A DNA stretch of 64,000 nt from positions 1 to 64,000 of the forward strand of contig JAVKFY010000058.1 in the NCBI GenBank assembly GCA_040223615.1, read 5' to 3'. This document shows, one piece after another, positions 33,398 through 42,442 of this stretch; position 1 is the first letter of the stretch; every line of letters starts with the position of its first letter. This DNA comes from JAVKFY01 sp040223615 (GTDB taxonomy: Bacteria > Pseudomonadota > Alphaproteobacteria > GCA-2731375). Made by a program: the position numbers and the translations under genes. Below the pieces are notes generated by a model. That model worked only from the letters and a program-made list of their open reading frames with translations. It was not told the DNA's origin and did not search any database.

Positions 33398-34132
33398 ATG
33401 ACACAGACGACAAGCGATCCTCGGGACGCCGCGCCGCGTCGCGGCCTGGCACGCCGCCTGCTGCCTCTCGCGGCGATTGCCACGGCCATGGCCGCCGCCT
33501 TCGCGCTCGACCTGCACCACTACCTGACCTTCGAGGCGCTACGCGAGCATCGCGCCGAGCTGATGGCGCTGGTCAGCCAGAACATGGTGCTGGCCGGATT
33601 GGGCTTCATGGCGATCTATGCCATCGCCACAGCGCTGTCGCTGCCCGGCGGCGCCATCCTGTCTGTCGCCGGCGGCTTCCTGTTCGGCTCGCTGCTCGGC
33701 ACTGGATATATCGTCGTCGGCGCTACAGTGGGCGCGACGGCGATCTTCCTGGCGGCGCGCACGGTACTCGGGGACAGCTTGCGAAACAAAGCCGGCAAGT
33801 GGCTCAAGAAGATGGAGGACGGCTTTCGCGAGAACGCCTTCAACTACCTGCTGGTGCTGCGCCTGGTGCCGTTATTCCCGTTCTTCGTCGTCAACCTGGT
33901 GCCGGCGTTCCTCGGTGTCGGATTGCGCAGCTATGTGACCGCGACCTTCGTCGGCATCATCCCCGGTGCCTTCGTCTTCGCCTCGGTCGGCACCGGTCTT
34001 GGCAGCGTGTTCGACGCGATGGAGGAATTCTCCCCCGCCGCCGCCCTGACGCCGGAGGTGATCGTCGCCCTGGTCGGCCTGTCGGCCCTGTCGCTGATCC
34101 CGGTCGCTTACAAGAAGCTCAAGCGAGCCTAG
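33398..34132 (+). CDS. TVP38/TMEM64 family (VTT-domain) membrane protein
   Basis: A 244-residue integral membrane protein with about six hydrophobic segments. The VTT-domain signature is visible as SLPGGAILSVAGGFLFG near residues 77-93 and LRLVPLFPFFVVNLVPAFLG near 148-167 followed by VTATFVGIIPGAFVFAS. Such DedA-related proteins act in lipid handling or metal and redox stress. It follows the disulfide oxidoreductase in the same operon. Its stop overlaps the convergent methyltransferase gene by four bases. Confidence 0.88.
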   Translation: MTQTTSDPRDAAPRRGLARRLLPLAAIATAMAAAFALDLHHYLTFEALREHRAELMALVSQNMVLAGLGFMAIYAIATALSLPGGAILSVAGGFLFGSLLGTGYIVVGATVGATAIFLAARTVLGDSLRNKAGKWLKKMEDGFRENAFNYLLVLRLVPLFPFFVVNLVPAFLGVGLRSYVTATFVGIIPGAFVFASVGTGLGSVFDAMEEFSPAAALTPEVIVALVGLSALSLIPVAYKKLKRA

Positions 34133-35508
34133 CGTCGGCGGCGCGAGATCACGTAGCTCTCGTCGTTGAACCACAATCCGTTGTGACGCTGAAGGACGGC
34201 GCGCGTGGCCTCGATATAGCGCCCGTCCTTCACCACGTCGGCCAGCCGCTCGTCCTCCACCTGGTTGACGTAGATCGCGGCGTTCCAGGCCGCGAACAGG
34301 GTCGACGTGCCGATCGACGCACTGACCTCGCTGGGCAACGTGTGCATGTCGTAGCGAAACACCGAACGCGCGTCGGAATAGGCGTTGAAGTTCATGTCAC
34401 GCGCGTCCGCGCCGAGTTCCGCCTTCACCGACTTCAACAGATCGTGCCGGTTGGTCTGGAACGGATCGTCGCCGGGCCAGACCGCCTGCACAATCTCCGA
34501 ACCCGGGTCGCCGCCGCAGGAATGGATGCCGATCATCCGCCCGCCCGGCGCCAGCGCCCGGGCCAGCGGTGCCACCACCCGGCGCGCCTTGAAATCGACC
34601 GGCGAACGCGCGCGGTAGGGTTGCGAGGCGATCACCAGATCATAGTCGGCGGTGATGCTCTCACGCCGCGGGATCACCCGGTCCAGCATGAAACGCTGGT
34701 CCTCGCGGTACAGCACCAGCACCGCGGGACGCTCGTAGACCGGATTGCCGGTCTTGGGGCTGGCGCCGGTGCGCCAGTTCTCCGCCAGGAACGGTCCCAG
34801 GTTGGTGATCTGCCGACCGAACTCGTGGCTCGAATTTCCGGTCAGCGCGACCTCGTTCCAGGCCATGCTGCTGGCCGCCGACATCGACCGCACGGTCAGC
34901 CACGGCGCCTCGGTGTAGTACATGTTGGTCAGCACCACGACGGTCGCCGGGTGTTCGTAGAGACGGTCCGGCAGGTGCTCCAGCGCCAGTCGCACATCCT
35001 CCATGCTGATTTCCTTGCCGACGAAGTACAACGGCACGGTCGGGAAGCGCGCGTGCATCGCCCGCATCACCTTGGACAGCACGGTGCCGTCGCCGATTCC
35101 GGCATCGAACACGCGCAGCGCCGGCGGCCGCGGATTCAGATTGCCGAGTTCCAGCGCCACGCGCTCGGCGATAACCGTCTTCTCGGAGCAGGTGTTGACG
35201 AACAGCAGGTACTTCTGCCGGTTGTCGAAGAAGCGGAAGTTGCGCTGAGCGTTCTCCGGTGGCGGCGCGTCCAGCATCGGCGGCGACACCGGCTCGGCAT
35301 CCGCCACCACGCTGCGCCCGGCATCCGGCGGATGCGCGTTCATGTATCGACGCACCTTGGTCAACGTCGCGGCGCGGATGCGCCGGCCATAGCGAAGCCG
35401 GCTGACCAGCTTGCCGTCGTTCACCGCGTGGCGGCCGAACGTGGTCTCGGCCATGCCCATGGCGCGGCAATAGTCGGCAATCTCGTGCAATAAGGCATCG
35501 GCATCCAT
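34129..35508 (-). CDS. Putative SAM-dependent methyltransferase with N-terminal DNA-binding-like segment
   Basis: A 459-residue protein. Residues 1-60 resemble a small helix-turn-helix (MGMAETTFGRHAVNDGKLVS, then RLRYGRRIRAATLTKVRRYM), similar to phage-repressor-like modules. Residues 95-165 contain a Rossmann-like motif VFDAGIGDGTVLSKVMRAM, the SAM site of class I methyltransferases. Later ADYDLVIASQPYRARSPVD could be a DxxxxxP-type segment, and GGRMIGIHSCGGD a typical beta-strand end. I do not recognise a named family. A 19-base dyad and a tandem 12-base repeat lie in the 247-base region upstream. Confidence 0.6.
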   Translation of the reverse strand: MDADALLHEIADYCRAMGMAETTFGRHAVNDGKLVSRLRYGRRIRAATLTKVRRYMNAHPPDAGRSVVADAEPVSPPMLDAPPPENAQRNFRFFDNRQKYLLFVNTCSEKTVIAERVALELGNLNPRPPALRVFDAGIGDGTVLSKVMRAMHARFPTVPLYFVGKEISMEDVRLALEHLPDRLYEHPATVVVLTNMYYTEAPWLTVRSMSAASSMAWNEVALTGNSSHEFGRQITNLGPFLAENWRTGASPKTGNPVYERPAVLVLYREDQRFMLDRVIPRRESITADYDLVIASQPYRARSPVDFKARRVVAPLARALAPGGRMIGIHSCGGDPGSEIVQAVWPGDDPFQTNRHDLLKSVKAELGADARDMNFNAYSDARSVFRYDMHTLPSEVSASIGTSTLFAAWNAAIYVNQVEDERLADVVKDGRYIEATRAVLQRHNGLWFNDESYVISRRRR

Positions 35509-35597
35509 GGCATAGGCTCTCCCGGTCGCTCCCGCGGTCTTGCGCCGTCTGGAAAATATTCCATGCCAACGGTCGCGACTCTCACAACCACAAATTC

Positions 35598-35635
35598 GCC
35601 CACTCCGAGAGTGGGCAGATTGATGGGCAGATTGA
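35598..35635. repeat. Dyad and tandem 12-base repeat upstream of the methyltransferase-like gene
   Basis: The perfect dyad GCCCACTCCGAGAGTGGGC (35598-35616) overlaps two tandem copies of TGGGCAGATTGA (35612-35623 and 35624-35635). They lie 90-130 bases upstream of the minus-strand ATG at 35508 and could be binding sites for an autoregulator, for example through that protein's own N-terminal DNA-binding-like segment. Nothing else is recognisable in 35509-35755. Confidence 0.5.
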
Positions 35636-35755
35636 GCGAGCCGGTTACCGCGCAGGAGCTGGCGCTGCGGTGACGTCGCCGCCGCCCGTTATTGACAAAT
35701 CCTCGTGCGCGGCGCCTGATCAAGTGGCGCATCGGGCGCGGGGAGTCCTCACATC

Positions 35756-36145
35756 GTGAGGCAGCGATCGGCCAAGACGGCGATCGCCAGTTGGGACGGC
35801 CACCGCCGTTTCCTGTTGGCCATCATCCTCGCGTTGCTCGTCTGCACGTCCGGACAACAGGCGGTGGCGCATGGCGACGATGGCCAGGCCGCCGGTACCG
35901 AGTTGCTCCCGCCGGCCGAGTCCGCCCCGGCCTCACGTGCCGACGCGCTGCGCATGCTGGCCGAATTGCGCGACTTGCGCGCGCCGACCAACCCGACGAA
36001 CGGACCGCTCAGTGCCGCCGACATCGCGGCTTTGGCTCCGCCGGCCTCGGCCGCCGCCACGGTCCTTCCATCGCTGCGGCAATCCGCGCGGCAAACCGCC
36101 CAACGCCGCTTCGATCCGACCGGACCGCCCATCGCCGCCGGCTGA
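35756..36145 (+). CDS. Small exported protein of unknown function
   Basis: A 129-residue protein starting at GTG with GGGGAG upstream. Residues 1-38 make a signal peptide (RRFLLAIILALLVCTSGQQA, cleavage near AVA-HG). The mature part of about 90 residues is rich in Ala, Pro and Arg, has no Cys and shows no recognised domain. It is probably a periplasmic or cell-envelope protein. Confidence is moderate because such sequences are common by chance in GC-rich DNA. Confidence 0.5.
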   Translation: MRQRSAKTAIASWDGHRRFLLAIILALLVCTSGQQAVAHGDDGQAAGTELLPPAESAPASRADALRMLAELRDLRAPTNPTNGPLSAADIAALAPPASAAATVLPSLRQSARQTAQRRFDPTGPPIAAG

Positions 36146-36319
36146 CCCGCGCCACCGTCGCGCACGCGTCAACGCGGGTTCCCCTCGACAACATCTGAAT
36201 TGCGGGCGCCAGCCCTGCCGCCGACGCCAGTCGTGACGGGCATCCGGCGCTGCATGCTGCAACTCAACGACAACCACCGGGCGCGCGCAGGCGCGCCGGC
36301 AGATCAATCGGAGCCCCTC

Positions 36320-36625
36320 ATGTCGGAATTCCTCGGCGTCATAATCATCGCTCTCGCCTTCGCCGTTCTCAGCGCCGTAACTCCTTGGTTCCGCCGCCGC
36401 CAGGAGGCCTGGTACATGTACCTGTTTCTCGGCGACGCCTTCACCATCGGTTTCGTTCTCATGGTCGCGACCGGCGTGTCCCTGGTGGTTGTGCAACTCA
36501 ACGCGCAGCAGGCAGCAGGCAACACCAACCAGTTGATGTTCTCCATTGCCGCTCTGGTGGTCGGCGTGCCGTTGATCACCTACGTGATCCGACGCGTCTT
36601 GCGCGCGACGAACTTGGCGAGCTAG
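36320..36625 (+). CDS. Small inner-membrane protein of unknown function
   Basis: A 101-residue protein with three hydrophobic segments: FLGVIIIALAFAVLSAVTPW near residues 4-23, YLFLGDAFTIGFVLMVATGV, and MFSIAALVVGVPLITYVIRR. The ATG follows GGAG by eight bases. It is too small for a transporter family I can name. It ends nine bases from the convergent amidase gene. Confidence 0.6.
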   Translation: MSEFLGVIIIALAFAVLSAVTPWFRRRQEAWYMYLFLGDAFTIGFVLMVATGVSLVVVQLNAQQAAGNTNQLMFSIAALVVGVPLITYVIRRVLRATNLAS

Positions 36626-36634
36626 GGTAGCCGC

Positions 36635-38092
36635 TTACGCGAAGCTCGGCGGCACCCGGTAGCCGCCGAGTTCGCGCTCCATCAGCCGGGCGAATTCCAG
36701 CGCGGTGCGGTCTTCCAGATAGCCGGCAATGATCTGCAGCCCGACCGGCAACCCGGACCGCGTCAGGCCGGACGGCGCCACCGTGGCCGGCAGCAAGACC
36801 ACGCCCGGCAGGCCGGCCCAGAACAACTGGTCGGTGGTCGGCTCGCGGCTGTTGCCGATCTGGATCGTGCGCTCCGGCCGCTCGCCTTCGTGGTCGTGCG
36901 GAAATGCGGCGGAGGCGCCGACCGGGCACAGCAGCAGGTCGTAGTCCTCGAAATACGCGGCCCACGCCAGGCGCATTGCCTCGCGCTCGTTGTGCAACAG
37001 CCACCAGTCGCGGTGACTGATGGTCACGCCGCGGTCGACGTAGGCGCGATAGTGGCCCCAGTCGTCGGCCGGCCGCGCCGCCGCGTTGCGCAAATTCTCC
37101 GCGAAGGTCGCGTCATCGACATGCGTGCCGGTCGCCGCCCGCAGCAGCATCAGATAGACGTGCTGCACCCGCGCCATGTCGAGGTCCGGCCGCGCCTTGG
37201 CGTCGACCTGCACGCCGGCCTTGGCCAGCGCGTCGACCGTGGCCTGAAGCTGGTCGGTGAGTTCGCTGTCCTGCTTGCAGGCCGGGCTGTCCAGCATCAC
37301 GCCGACCTTGTAGTCGGCCAGACTGGTCTTGCGCGGCGCCGGCAGCTCCAGCTTCCAGCCCTTGGCCTCATCGCCGTGCGGTCCGGCCAGCACCTGCAGC
37401 AGCATCGCCAGGTCGTCGGCCGAACGCGCCAGCGGCCCGCACACTGCGATATCTAGGAACGAATGATCGCCCGGGAGCTGGTGGCCATGGCCCGGCACGA
37501 TGTTCATCGTCGGCTTGTGTCCGAACACGCCGCAGTAATGCGCCGGGTTGCGGATCGAGGCACCGATGTCGGAGCCGATTTCCAGGCTCGACAGGCCGGC
37601 CGCCAGCGCCGCCGCCGACCCGCCCGACGACCCACCCGGCGTCCGGCCCAGGTCCCACGGGTTGTTGGTGGTGCCGTAGATGTCGTTGTAGCTCTGCCAG
37701 TCGGCCAGGTTCAGCGGGATGTTGGACTTGCCGTAGATCACCGCGCCGGCGCCGAGCAGCCGCGTCACCGCCACCGCGTCGGCCGCCGGATAATTGTCCT
37801 TCCACTTCGGGATGCCCCAAGTCGACGGCGAGCCGACCCAGTCGTAGCTGTCCTTGATCGTCGCCGGCACACCGTGGAACGGCCCCCAGCTTTCGCCCCG
37901 CGCCAGCGCCGCGTCAGCCTCCGCCGCACGCGCCTTGGCCTTGTCGACCTGGGTGAAGATCACCGCGTTCAACGCCGGATTGAAACGCTCGTAGCGGGCC
38001 AGGTGCAGATCGAGCAGTTCGCTTGCGCTGATCTGCTTGTCGGCCACCATCTTGGCTTGTTCCAGGGCGGGGCGAAGCGGGATGTCGGTCAT
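36635..38092 (-). CDS. Amidase (amidase signature family)
   Basis: A 485-residue protein with the Ser-cisSer-Lys triad of the family: Lys80 in PATIKDSY, cis-Ser near 156 in GGSSGGSAAALAAG and the nucleophile Ser179 in GSDIGASIRNPAHYCG. Family enzymes hydrolyse amides to an acid and ammonia in the cytoplasm. The ATG at 38092 is preferred over a longer frame. With urease and the glutamine-synthetase-like ligase it suggests a habit of using organic nitrogen. Confidence 0.93.
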   Translation of the reverse strand: MTDIPLRPALEQAKMVADKQISASELLDLHLARYERFNPALNAVIFTQVDKAKARAAEADAALARGESWGPFHGVPATIKDSYDWVGSPSTWGIPKWKDNYPAADAVAVTRLLGAGAVIYGKSNIPLNLADWQSYNDIYGTTNNPWDLGRTPGGSSGGSAAALAAGLSSLEIGSDIGASIRNPAHYCGVFGHKPTMNIVPGHGHQLPGDHSFLDIAVCGPLARSADDLAMLLQVLAGPHGDEAKGWKLELPAPRKTSLADYKVGVMLDSPACKQDSELTDQLQATVDALAKAGVQVDAKARPDLDMARVQHVYLMLLRAATGTHVDDATFAENLRNAAARPADDWGHYRAYVDRGVTISHRDWWLLHNEREAMRLAWAAYFEDYDLLLCPVGASAAFPHDHEGERPERTIQIGNSREPTTDQLFWAGLPGVVLLPATVAPSGLTRSGLPVGLQIIAGYLEDRTALEFARLMERELGGYRVPPSFA

Positions 38093-38165
38093 GCGGGACT
38101 CCAGTTGGCAGCGCGCCAGCTTAGACCGCCATCGGAGTATCTCGCGAGCTTGTTCCGCACCGAGC

Positions 38166-38864
38166 CTATTGCTTGAGTGCCGTCTTCGACAGGTTGGCCG
38201 GCCGACCATAGAGTGCGGCCGCGCCGGCCGCGTCGCCGGCGCTCAGGCCGCGCCGCGTCTCGGTATACCGGAAGCTCATCAGATGGGTGCGGATACCGGC
38301 ATGATCGAGGCCGATCGCGTGACCGATCTCGTGCGCCAGCACGTAGCGCAGGTCATAGCTACCGGCCGCGCCGCCGAAACCGACTTTCCAGGCCATCGCC
38401 GGGTTGAGACAAACCAGCGAGCGGGTCAGCCGGTGCGGACCGCCGACCTGCTGGTCATAGGACACATTGGCGTAGGCGCGTCCGCGCGGCACGGTTTGCG
38501 CGCCGATCACGATTTGCGCCGCGTCGGCGTCCTCGATCAACTCAAACTGCAGATCAGCCACCGTCTCCCACATCCGAAACGCAGCGCGTAGTTCGCCGAG
38601 GAACTCGGGCAGATCGATGCCGGCGCCGTCCAGCAACGCCGTCATCGCCGTCATCCTGCCGCAATTGCGCGCCTTCGCGGCGACCCGTGGACCGTCCGCC
38701 AGCGCGTAGGTCACGGTGGCGCCCTCGCCCATCCGGGCCGTGCCCCATTTCAGAAAACCGCCATCGAGTCGCAGCAGCCGATAACCCGATTCGGCCAGAA
38801 CGGGAGCCGGCAGGCAAGCCACTCCCACCAACAACGCCCAAACCGCAGCAGGAATGCGCCGCAT
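38166..38864 (-). CDS. Matrixin-like zinc metalloprotease
   Basis: A 232-residue exported protein. Residues 1-24 are a signal peptide ending near VLA-ES. The zinc motif is HEIGHAIGLDH at 178-188, with a methionine at 196 in HLMSFRY that fits the metzincin Met-turn. Family members cleave extracytoplasmic proteins and are rare in bacteria compared with other peptidases. A GGGAGGGGC ribosome site precedes the ATG. It stands alone downstream of a 178-base gap that holds nothing recognisable. Confidence 0.85.
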   Translation of the reverse strand: MRRIPAAVWALLVGVACLPAPVLAESGYRLLRLDGGFLKWGTARMGEGATVTYALADGPRVAAKARNCGRMTAMTALLDGAGIDLPEFLGELRAAFRMWETVADLQFELIEDADAAQIVIGAQTVPRGRAYANVSYDQQVGGPHRLTRSLVCLNPAMAWKVGFGGAAGSYDLRYVLAHEIGHAIGLDHAGIRTHLMSFRYTETRRGLSAGDAAGAAALYGRPANLSKTALKQ

Positions 38865-39042
38865 TGCCCCTCCCCTCGCAACAAGCGGTCGCCGACGGCT
38901 GGCGGCGCCCACCGCATACTTTCGGAAAGGGGCTCGGGCAGATCAAGTAACAACGTGATCGGCCGGATCAATCAGAATCCGCAGACAACCGGTAGGGACG
39001 CTGACCGTAGCCAGCGGCCCTACGCCAGGGTTGGGACCAAAA

Positions 39043-39570
39043 TCAGTCGGCGGTACCCGACGGCTTCGACAGCGGCGGCGGCGTCCTGATCGTGGTCGGC
39101 ATGTTGGCCGCGGGCGGCGTCACCTTCGGCCGGAACCGAAACTCCGGCGCGCTCTCAAGACGCTCCTTGCTCAGGTCGACCAAAGCGACGTGTTGAGTGT
39201 CGCGCTTATCGAAGGTTATCTGCGACCATTCCACGGCCACGGGCTTGCTGCCCATACCGAGGAAGCCACCGACCGAGAGTACGGCGCCGGCGACCGTGCC
39301 GTCACTGTTAACGACGATGTCGTCGATCTCGCCGATCTCCTCGCCACCCAGATTGATGACGGTCATACCGACGATGTCGTCCCCGACAAGCTGATCCGGC
39401 GCCTGCGCGGTCAGCAGCGGCCCAACGGCGGACTCGGTCGTGACCGACATGTTGGTTTGCGGTTGCTGAGCCTGACCAGTCGTCTGCGATTGCGACTGCG
39501 CCAAGACCGGAACGGCACTGAGGGCCGTAATGGCCACGCCGGTCGCCAGAAGGTGCGTGATGCGATTCAT
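39043..39570 (-). CDS. Exported PRC-barrel domain protein
   Basis: A 175-residue protein. A signal peptide of about 24 residues (MNRITHLLATGVAITALSAV, cleaved near LAQ) and a Gln-rich linker lead to a PRC-barrel domain, visible as LVGDDIVGMTVINLGGEEIG and EIDDIVVNSDGTVAGAVLSV followed by FLGMGSKPVAVEWSQI. The C-terminus is Pro/Thr-rich. Periplasmic PRC-barrel proteins are common in alphaproteobacteria, with unclear function. It is divergent from the ligase gene; the 231-base interval shows no clear signal. Confidence 0.85.
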   Translation of the reverse strand: MNRITHLLATGVAITALSAVPVLAQSQSQTTGQAQQPQTNMSVTTESAVGPLLTAQAPDQLVGDDIVGMTVINLGGEEIGEIDDIVVNSDGTVAGAVLSVGGFLGMGSKPVAVEWSQITFDKRDTQHVALVDLSKERLESAPEFRFRPKVTPPAANMPTTIRTPPPLSKPSGTAD

Positions 39571-39801
39571 ATCTGCAACTCCCATCGAAATCCTCGACGA
39601 ATCTGGATATTGGATCGCCGTCGGCCGCGGCATAGACCGGTGGCACACACGTCACAGATCCGACCCTTCCTGACACCGGCGTGCGTTCACTGTGACATTC
39701 GACAACAGCCGGGAACCGCCAAGCCGCGGATGCCAAGGGTTGGTGGCTTGATCGCGCGCGGCAAGGCACCAATGATAAGCGCTCACCTGGGACGCTCACA
39801 C

Positions 39802-41157
39802 ATGACCTTCGACGAACTGAAACTGGCGGTGGCCGAGGGCCGCATCGATACCGTGCTGGTGTGTTTCACCGACATGCAGGGCCGGCTGATCGGCAAGCGC
39901 TTCCAGGCGCAGTATTTCGTCGACGAGGCGCACGCCGAAACCCACGCCTGCGACTACCTGCTGGCCAATGACATCGACATGGAGCCGGTGCCGGGCTACG
40001 CCGCGGCGAGCTGGGCCCAGGGCTATGGCGATTTCGTGCTACGCCCGGACATGTCGACCTTGCGCGTGACGCCATGGCTGGAGGGCACCGCGCTGGTGTT
40101 GTCGGACGTGCTCGACCATCACCACGAGCCCGTGCCACACAGCCCGCGCGCCATCCTGCGCGCCCAGGTCGACCGGCTGGCCGAGCGCGGCATGACCGCC
40201 TATCTCGCGTCGGAACTGGAGTTCTACCTGTTCCGCGAACCCTACCGCGATCTGGCGGGTCGCGTGTGGCGCGACGCGGCGACGGCGGGCGACTACATCG
40301 AGGATTACCACATCTTCCAGACCAGCCGCGAAGAGCCGGTGATGCGCGCGATCCGCAACGGCCTGCAGGCCGCCGGCGTGCCGGTGGAGAATTCCAAGGG
40401 CGAGTGGGGCCCGGGCCAGGAGGAGCTGAACGTCCGCTACACCGACGCGCTCGCCATGGCCGACCGGCACGTGATCTTGAAGAACGCGGTCAAGGAGATC
40501 GCTGACGCCGCCGGCCATGCCGTGACCTTCATGGCCAAGTGGCGTGACGACCTGGCCGGCAACTCCTGCCACGTGCACTGCTCGCTGTGGGACACGGGCG
40601 GCGCGACGCCCCTGTTCCTCGACCCGGCGGCCGAACACGGCATGTCGGCGACCATGCGCCACTTCCTGGCCGGCCAGCTTGCCTATGCCCGCGACCTCAC
40701 GCTGCTGCTGGCACCCTACCCGAACTCCTACAAGCGCTTTGTCGCCGGCACTTTCGCGCCGACCAACGCGGTCTGGTCCGGCGACAACCGCACCGCCGGC
40801 TTCCGCCTGGTCGGCGCAGGCGGCAAGTCGATCCGCGTCGAGTGCCGCATCGGCGGCGCCGACCTCAACCCGTACCTGGCCTTCGCAGGGCTGCTGGCAG
40901 CCGGGCAGGCCGGCATCGACGAACAGCTCGAACTCGAACCGATGCTGGCCGGCGACGTCTATCAGCGCGACGACGTTCGTCGCATTCCGCAGACCCTGCG
41001 CGAAGCCATCGAGGCGACGGCGAACTCGACCATGCTGCGCGCCGCGCTTGGCGACGACGTGGTCGAACACTATCTGCACGCCGCGCGCTGGGAGCAGCAG
41101 GAAGTCGACCGCCACGTCACCGACTGGGACCTTCGCCGGGGCTTCGAGCGCTACTGA
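39802..41157 (+). CDS. Glutamine synthetase family protein (gamma-glutamyl-amine ligase type)
   Basis: A 451-residue ATP-grasp-like ligase with GS landmarks: SELEFYLFRE near residues 136-145, NSKGEWGPGQEELNVRYTDA near 198-217, MAKWRDDLAGNSCHVHCSLW near 244-263 and NRTAGFRL and ECRIGGADLNPYLA near the active-site loops. The lack of an adenylylation-loop Tyr block and its length place it with PuuA/GlnT-like gamma-glutamyl ligases rather than true GlnA. An alternative ATG lies ten codons upstream. It precedes the hydroxylase by two bases in the same operon. Confidence 0.88.
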   Translation: MTFDELKLAVAEGRIDTVLVCFTDMQGRLIGKRFQAQYFVDEAHAETHACDYLLANDIDMEPVPGYAAASWAQGYGDFVLRPDMSTLRVTPWLEGTALVLSDVLDHHHEPVPHSPRAILRAQVDRLAERGMTAYLASELEFYLFREPYRDLAGRVWRDAATAGDYIEDYHIFQTSREEPVMRAIRNGLQAAGVPVENSKGEWGPGQEELNVRYTDALAMADRHVILKNAVKEIADAAGHAVTFMAKWRDDLAGNSCHVHCSLWDTGGATPLFLDPAAEHGMSATMRHFLAGQLAYARDLTLLLAPYPNSYKRFVAGTFAPTNAVWSGDNRTAGFRLVGAGGKSIRVECRIGGADLNPYLAFAGLLAAGQAGIDEQLELEPMLAGDVYQRDDVRRIPQTLREAIEATANSTMLRAALGDDVVEHYLHAARWEQQEVDRHVTDWDLRRGFERY

Positions 41158-41159
41158 GC

Positions 41160-42344
41160 ATGACCGAGGATCGCATCTTCGTGGCCGGCGCCGGGCCGGT
41201 CGGCATGGTCGCCGCGGCGCGGCTGGCGAACGCGGGCGTTCCGGTCACCGTCTTCGAGACCCTGCCCGACCTGGCCACCGAGTCGCGCGCCTCGACGTTT
41301 CACCCGCCGACGCTGGACATGCTGGACGAGATCGGCGCCGCCGCGCCGCTGATCGCCGGCGGTTTGAAGGCGCCGAAGCTGCAATATCGGTCCACCCGCT
41401 TCGGCGTGCTGGCCACCTTCGACTTCGGCGACATCGCCGACCTCACAAGTCACCCGTACCGGGTCCAGGCCGAGCAGTTCAAGCTGACCCGCATCATCCT
41501 CGACCGCCTGAAGGGCGATCCGAATGTAGAGGTCGTTTTCGGCTGCGGCGTGCAACATGCGACGCAAGCCCACGACGGCGTCACCGTCACACTGGACGGC
41601 GGCGACACCCGCACGGGGCGCTGGCTGATCGGGGCCGATGGCGCCAGCTCCGCCGTGCGCCGCGCCGCCGGCATCGAGTTCGAGGGCTTCACCTGGCCGG
41701 AGCGCTTTCTTGTCGTCAGCACGCCATTCGACTTCTTCAAGGTCATCGACGACCTGGTCGACGTCACCTACATCGCCGATCCGGTGCAGTGGCACTTCCT
41801 GCTCCGCATCCCCGGCCTGTGGCGGGTGATGTTCCCGATCCCGGCCGACATGGATGACGAGGCGGCATTGGACGAAGCCTACGCGCAGTCGCGCCTCGCC
41901 AGCGTCGTGTCCGGCACCGGCCCGTTCGAGATCGCCCACGTCACTCTCTATCGGGTGCACCAGCGCGTCGCCAAGAGCTTCCGGGCCGGCCGTGTCTTCC
42001 TGGCTGGCGACGCGGCGCACATCAACAACCCGCTGGGCGGCATGGGCATGAACGGCGGCATCCACGACGCGGTGAACCTGACCGACCGGCTGATCGAGGT
42101 CTGGCGCGACGCCGCCCCCACGACGCTGGACGGCTACGACGCGCAACGACGCGGCGTCACCATGGAGTACGTGCAGACCGCGACGATCCAGAACAAGCGC
42201 AACCTGGAGGCCGCCACGGACGCGGACCAGACCCGCTTCCGCGACGACATGCGAACCGCCGCCGGCGACCGCGACAGGACCCGCGCCTACCTGCAAAGGG
42301 TCTCGATGCTGGCCAGCCTGAAACGGGCGGCAGAACTGGGGTAG
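41160..42344 (+). CDS. FAD-dependent aromatic hydroxylase-like monooxygenase
   Basis: A 394-residue flavoprotein with an N-terminal GxGxxG (VAGAGPVGMVAAARLANAG), the DG motif as GRWLIGADGASSAVRRAAG near 158-176 and the GD motif as RVFLAGDAAHINNPLGGMG near 278-296. This set defines the p-hydroxybenzoate hydroxylase fold. It likely hydroxylates an aromatic or related compound using NAD(P)H and O2. It begins two bases after the ligase stop and ends 10 bases before repeat copy B. Confidence 0.9.
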   Translation: MTEDRIFVAGAGPVGMVAAARLANAGVPVTVFETLPDLATESRASTFHPPTLDMLDEIGAAAPLIAGGLKAPKLQYRSTRFGVLATFDFGDIADLTSHPYRVQAEQFKLTRIILDRLKGDPNVEVVFGCGVQHATQAHDGVTVTLDGGDTRTGRWLIGADGASSAVRRAAGIEFEGFTWPERFLVVSTPFDFFKVIDDLVDVTYIADPVQWHFLLRIPGLWRVMFPIPADMDDEAALDEAYAQSRLASVVSGTGPFEIAHVTLYRVHQRVAKSFRAGRVFLAGDAAHINNPLGGMGMNGGIHDAVNLTDRLIEVWRDAAPTTLDGYDAQRRGVTMEYVQTATIQNKRNLEAATDADQTRFRDDMRTAAGDRDRTRAYLQRVSMLASLKRAAELG

Positions 42345-42353
42345 ACGAAAGAT

Positions 42354-42442
42354 GTAGCCCGGATGCAGCGCAGCGCAATCCGGGTCAGACCGGGCCGCCT
42401 GCAATGCAGTTCCCGGATTTCGCGCCGCTGCATCCGGGCTAC
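42354..42442. repeat. Dispersed palindromic repeat, copy B
   Basis: The arms GTAGCCCGGATGCAGCG and CGCTGCATCCGGGCTAC frame an 89-base element that matches the copy at 13851-13938 in arm sequence and layout. It lies between the convergent hydroxylase and sensor-kinase genes and could terminate both. The last codons of the kinase gene overlap it: the TAG stop at 42439-42441 is part of the arm. Confidence 0.85.

Noticed and set aside
31489..34132. A mercury-resistance (mer) operon
   Set aside because: No MerR, MerT, MerP or C-terminal Cys pair is present; the oxidoreductase only resembles the family.
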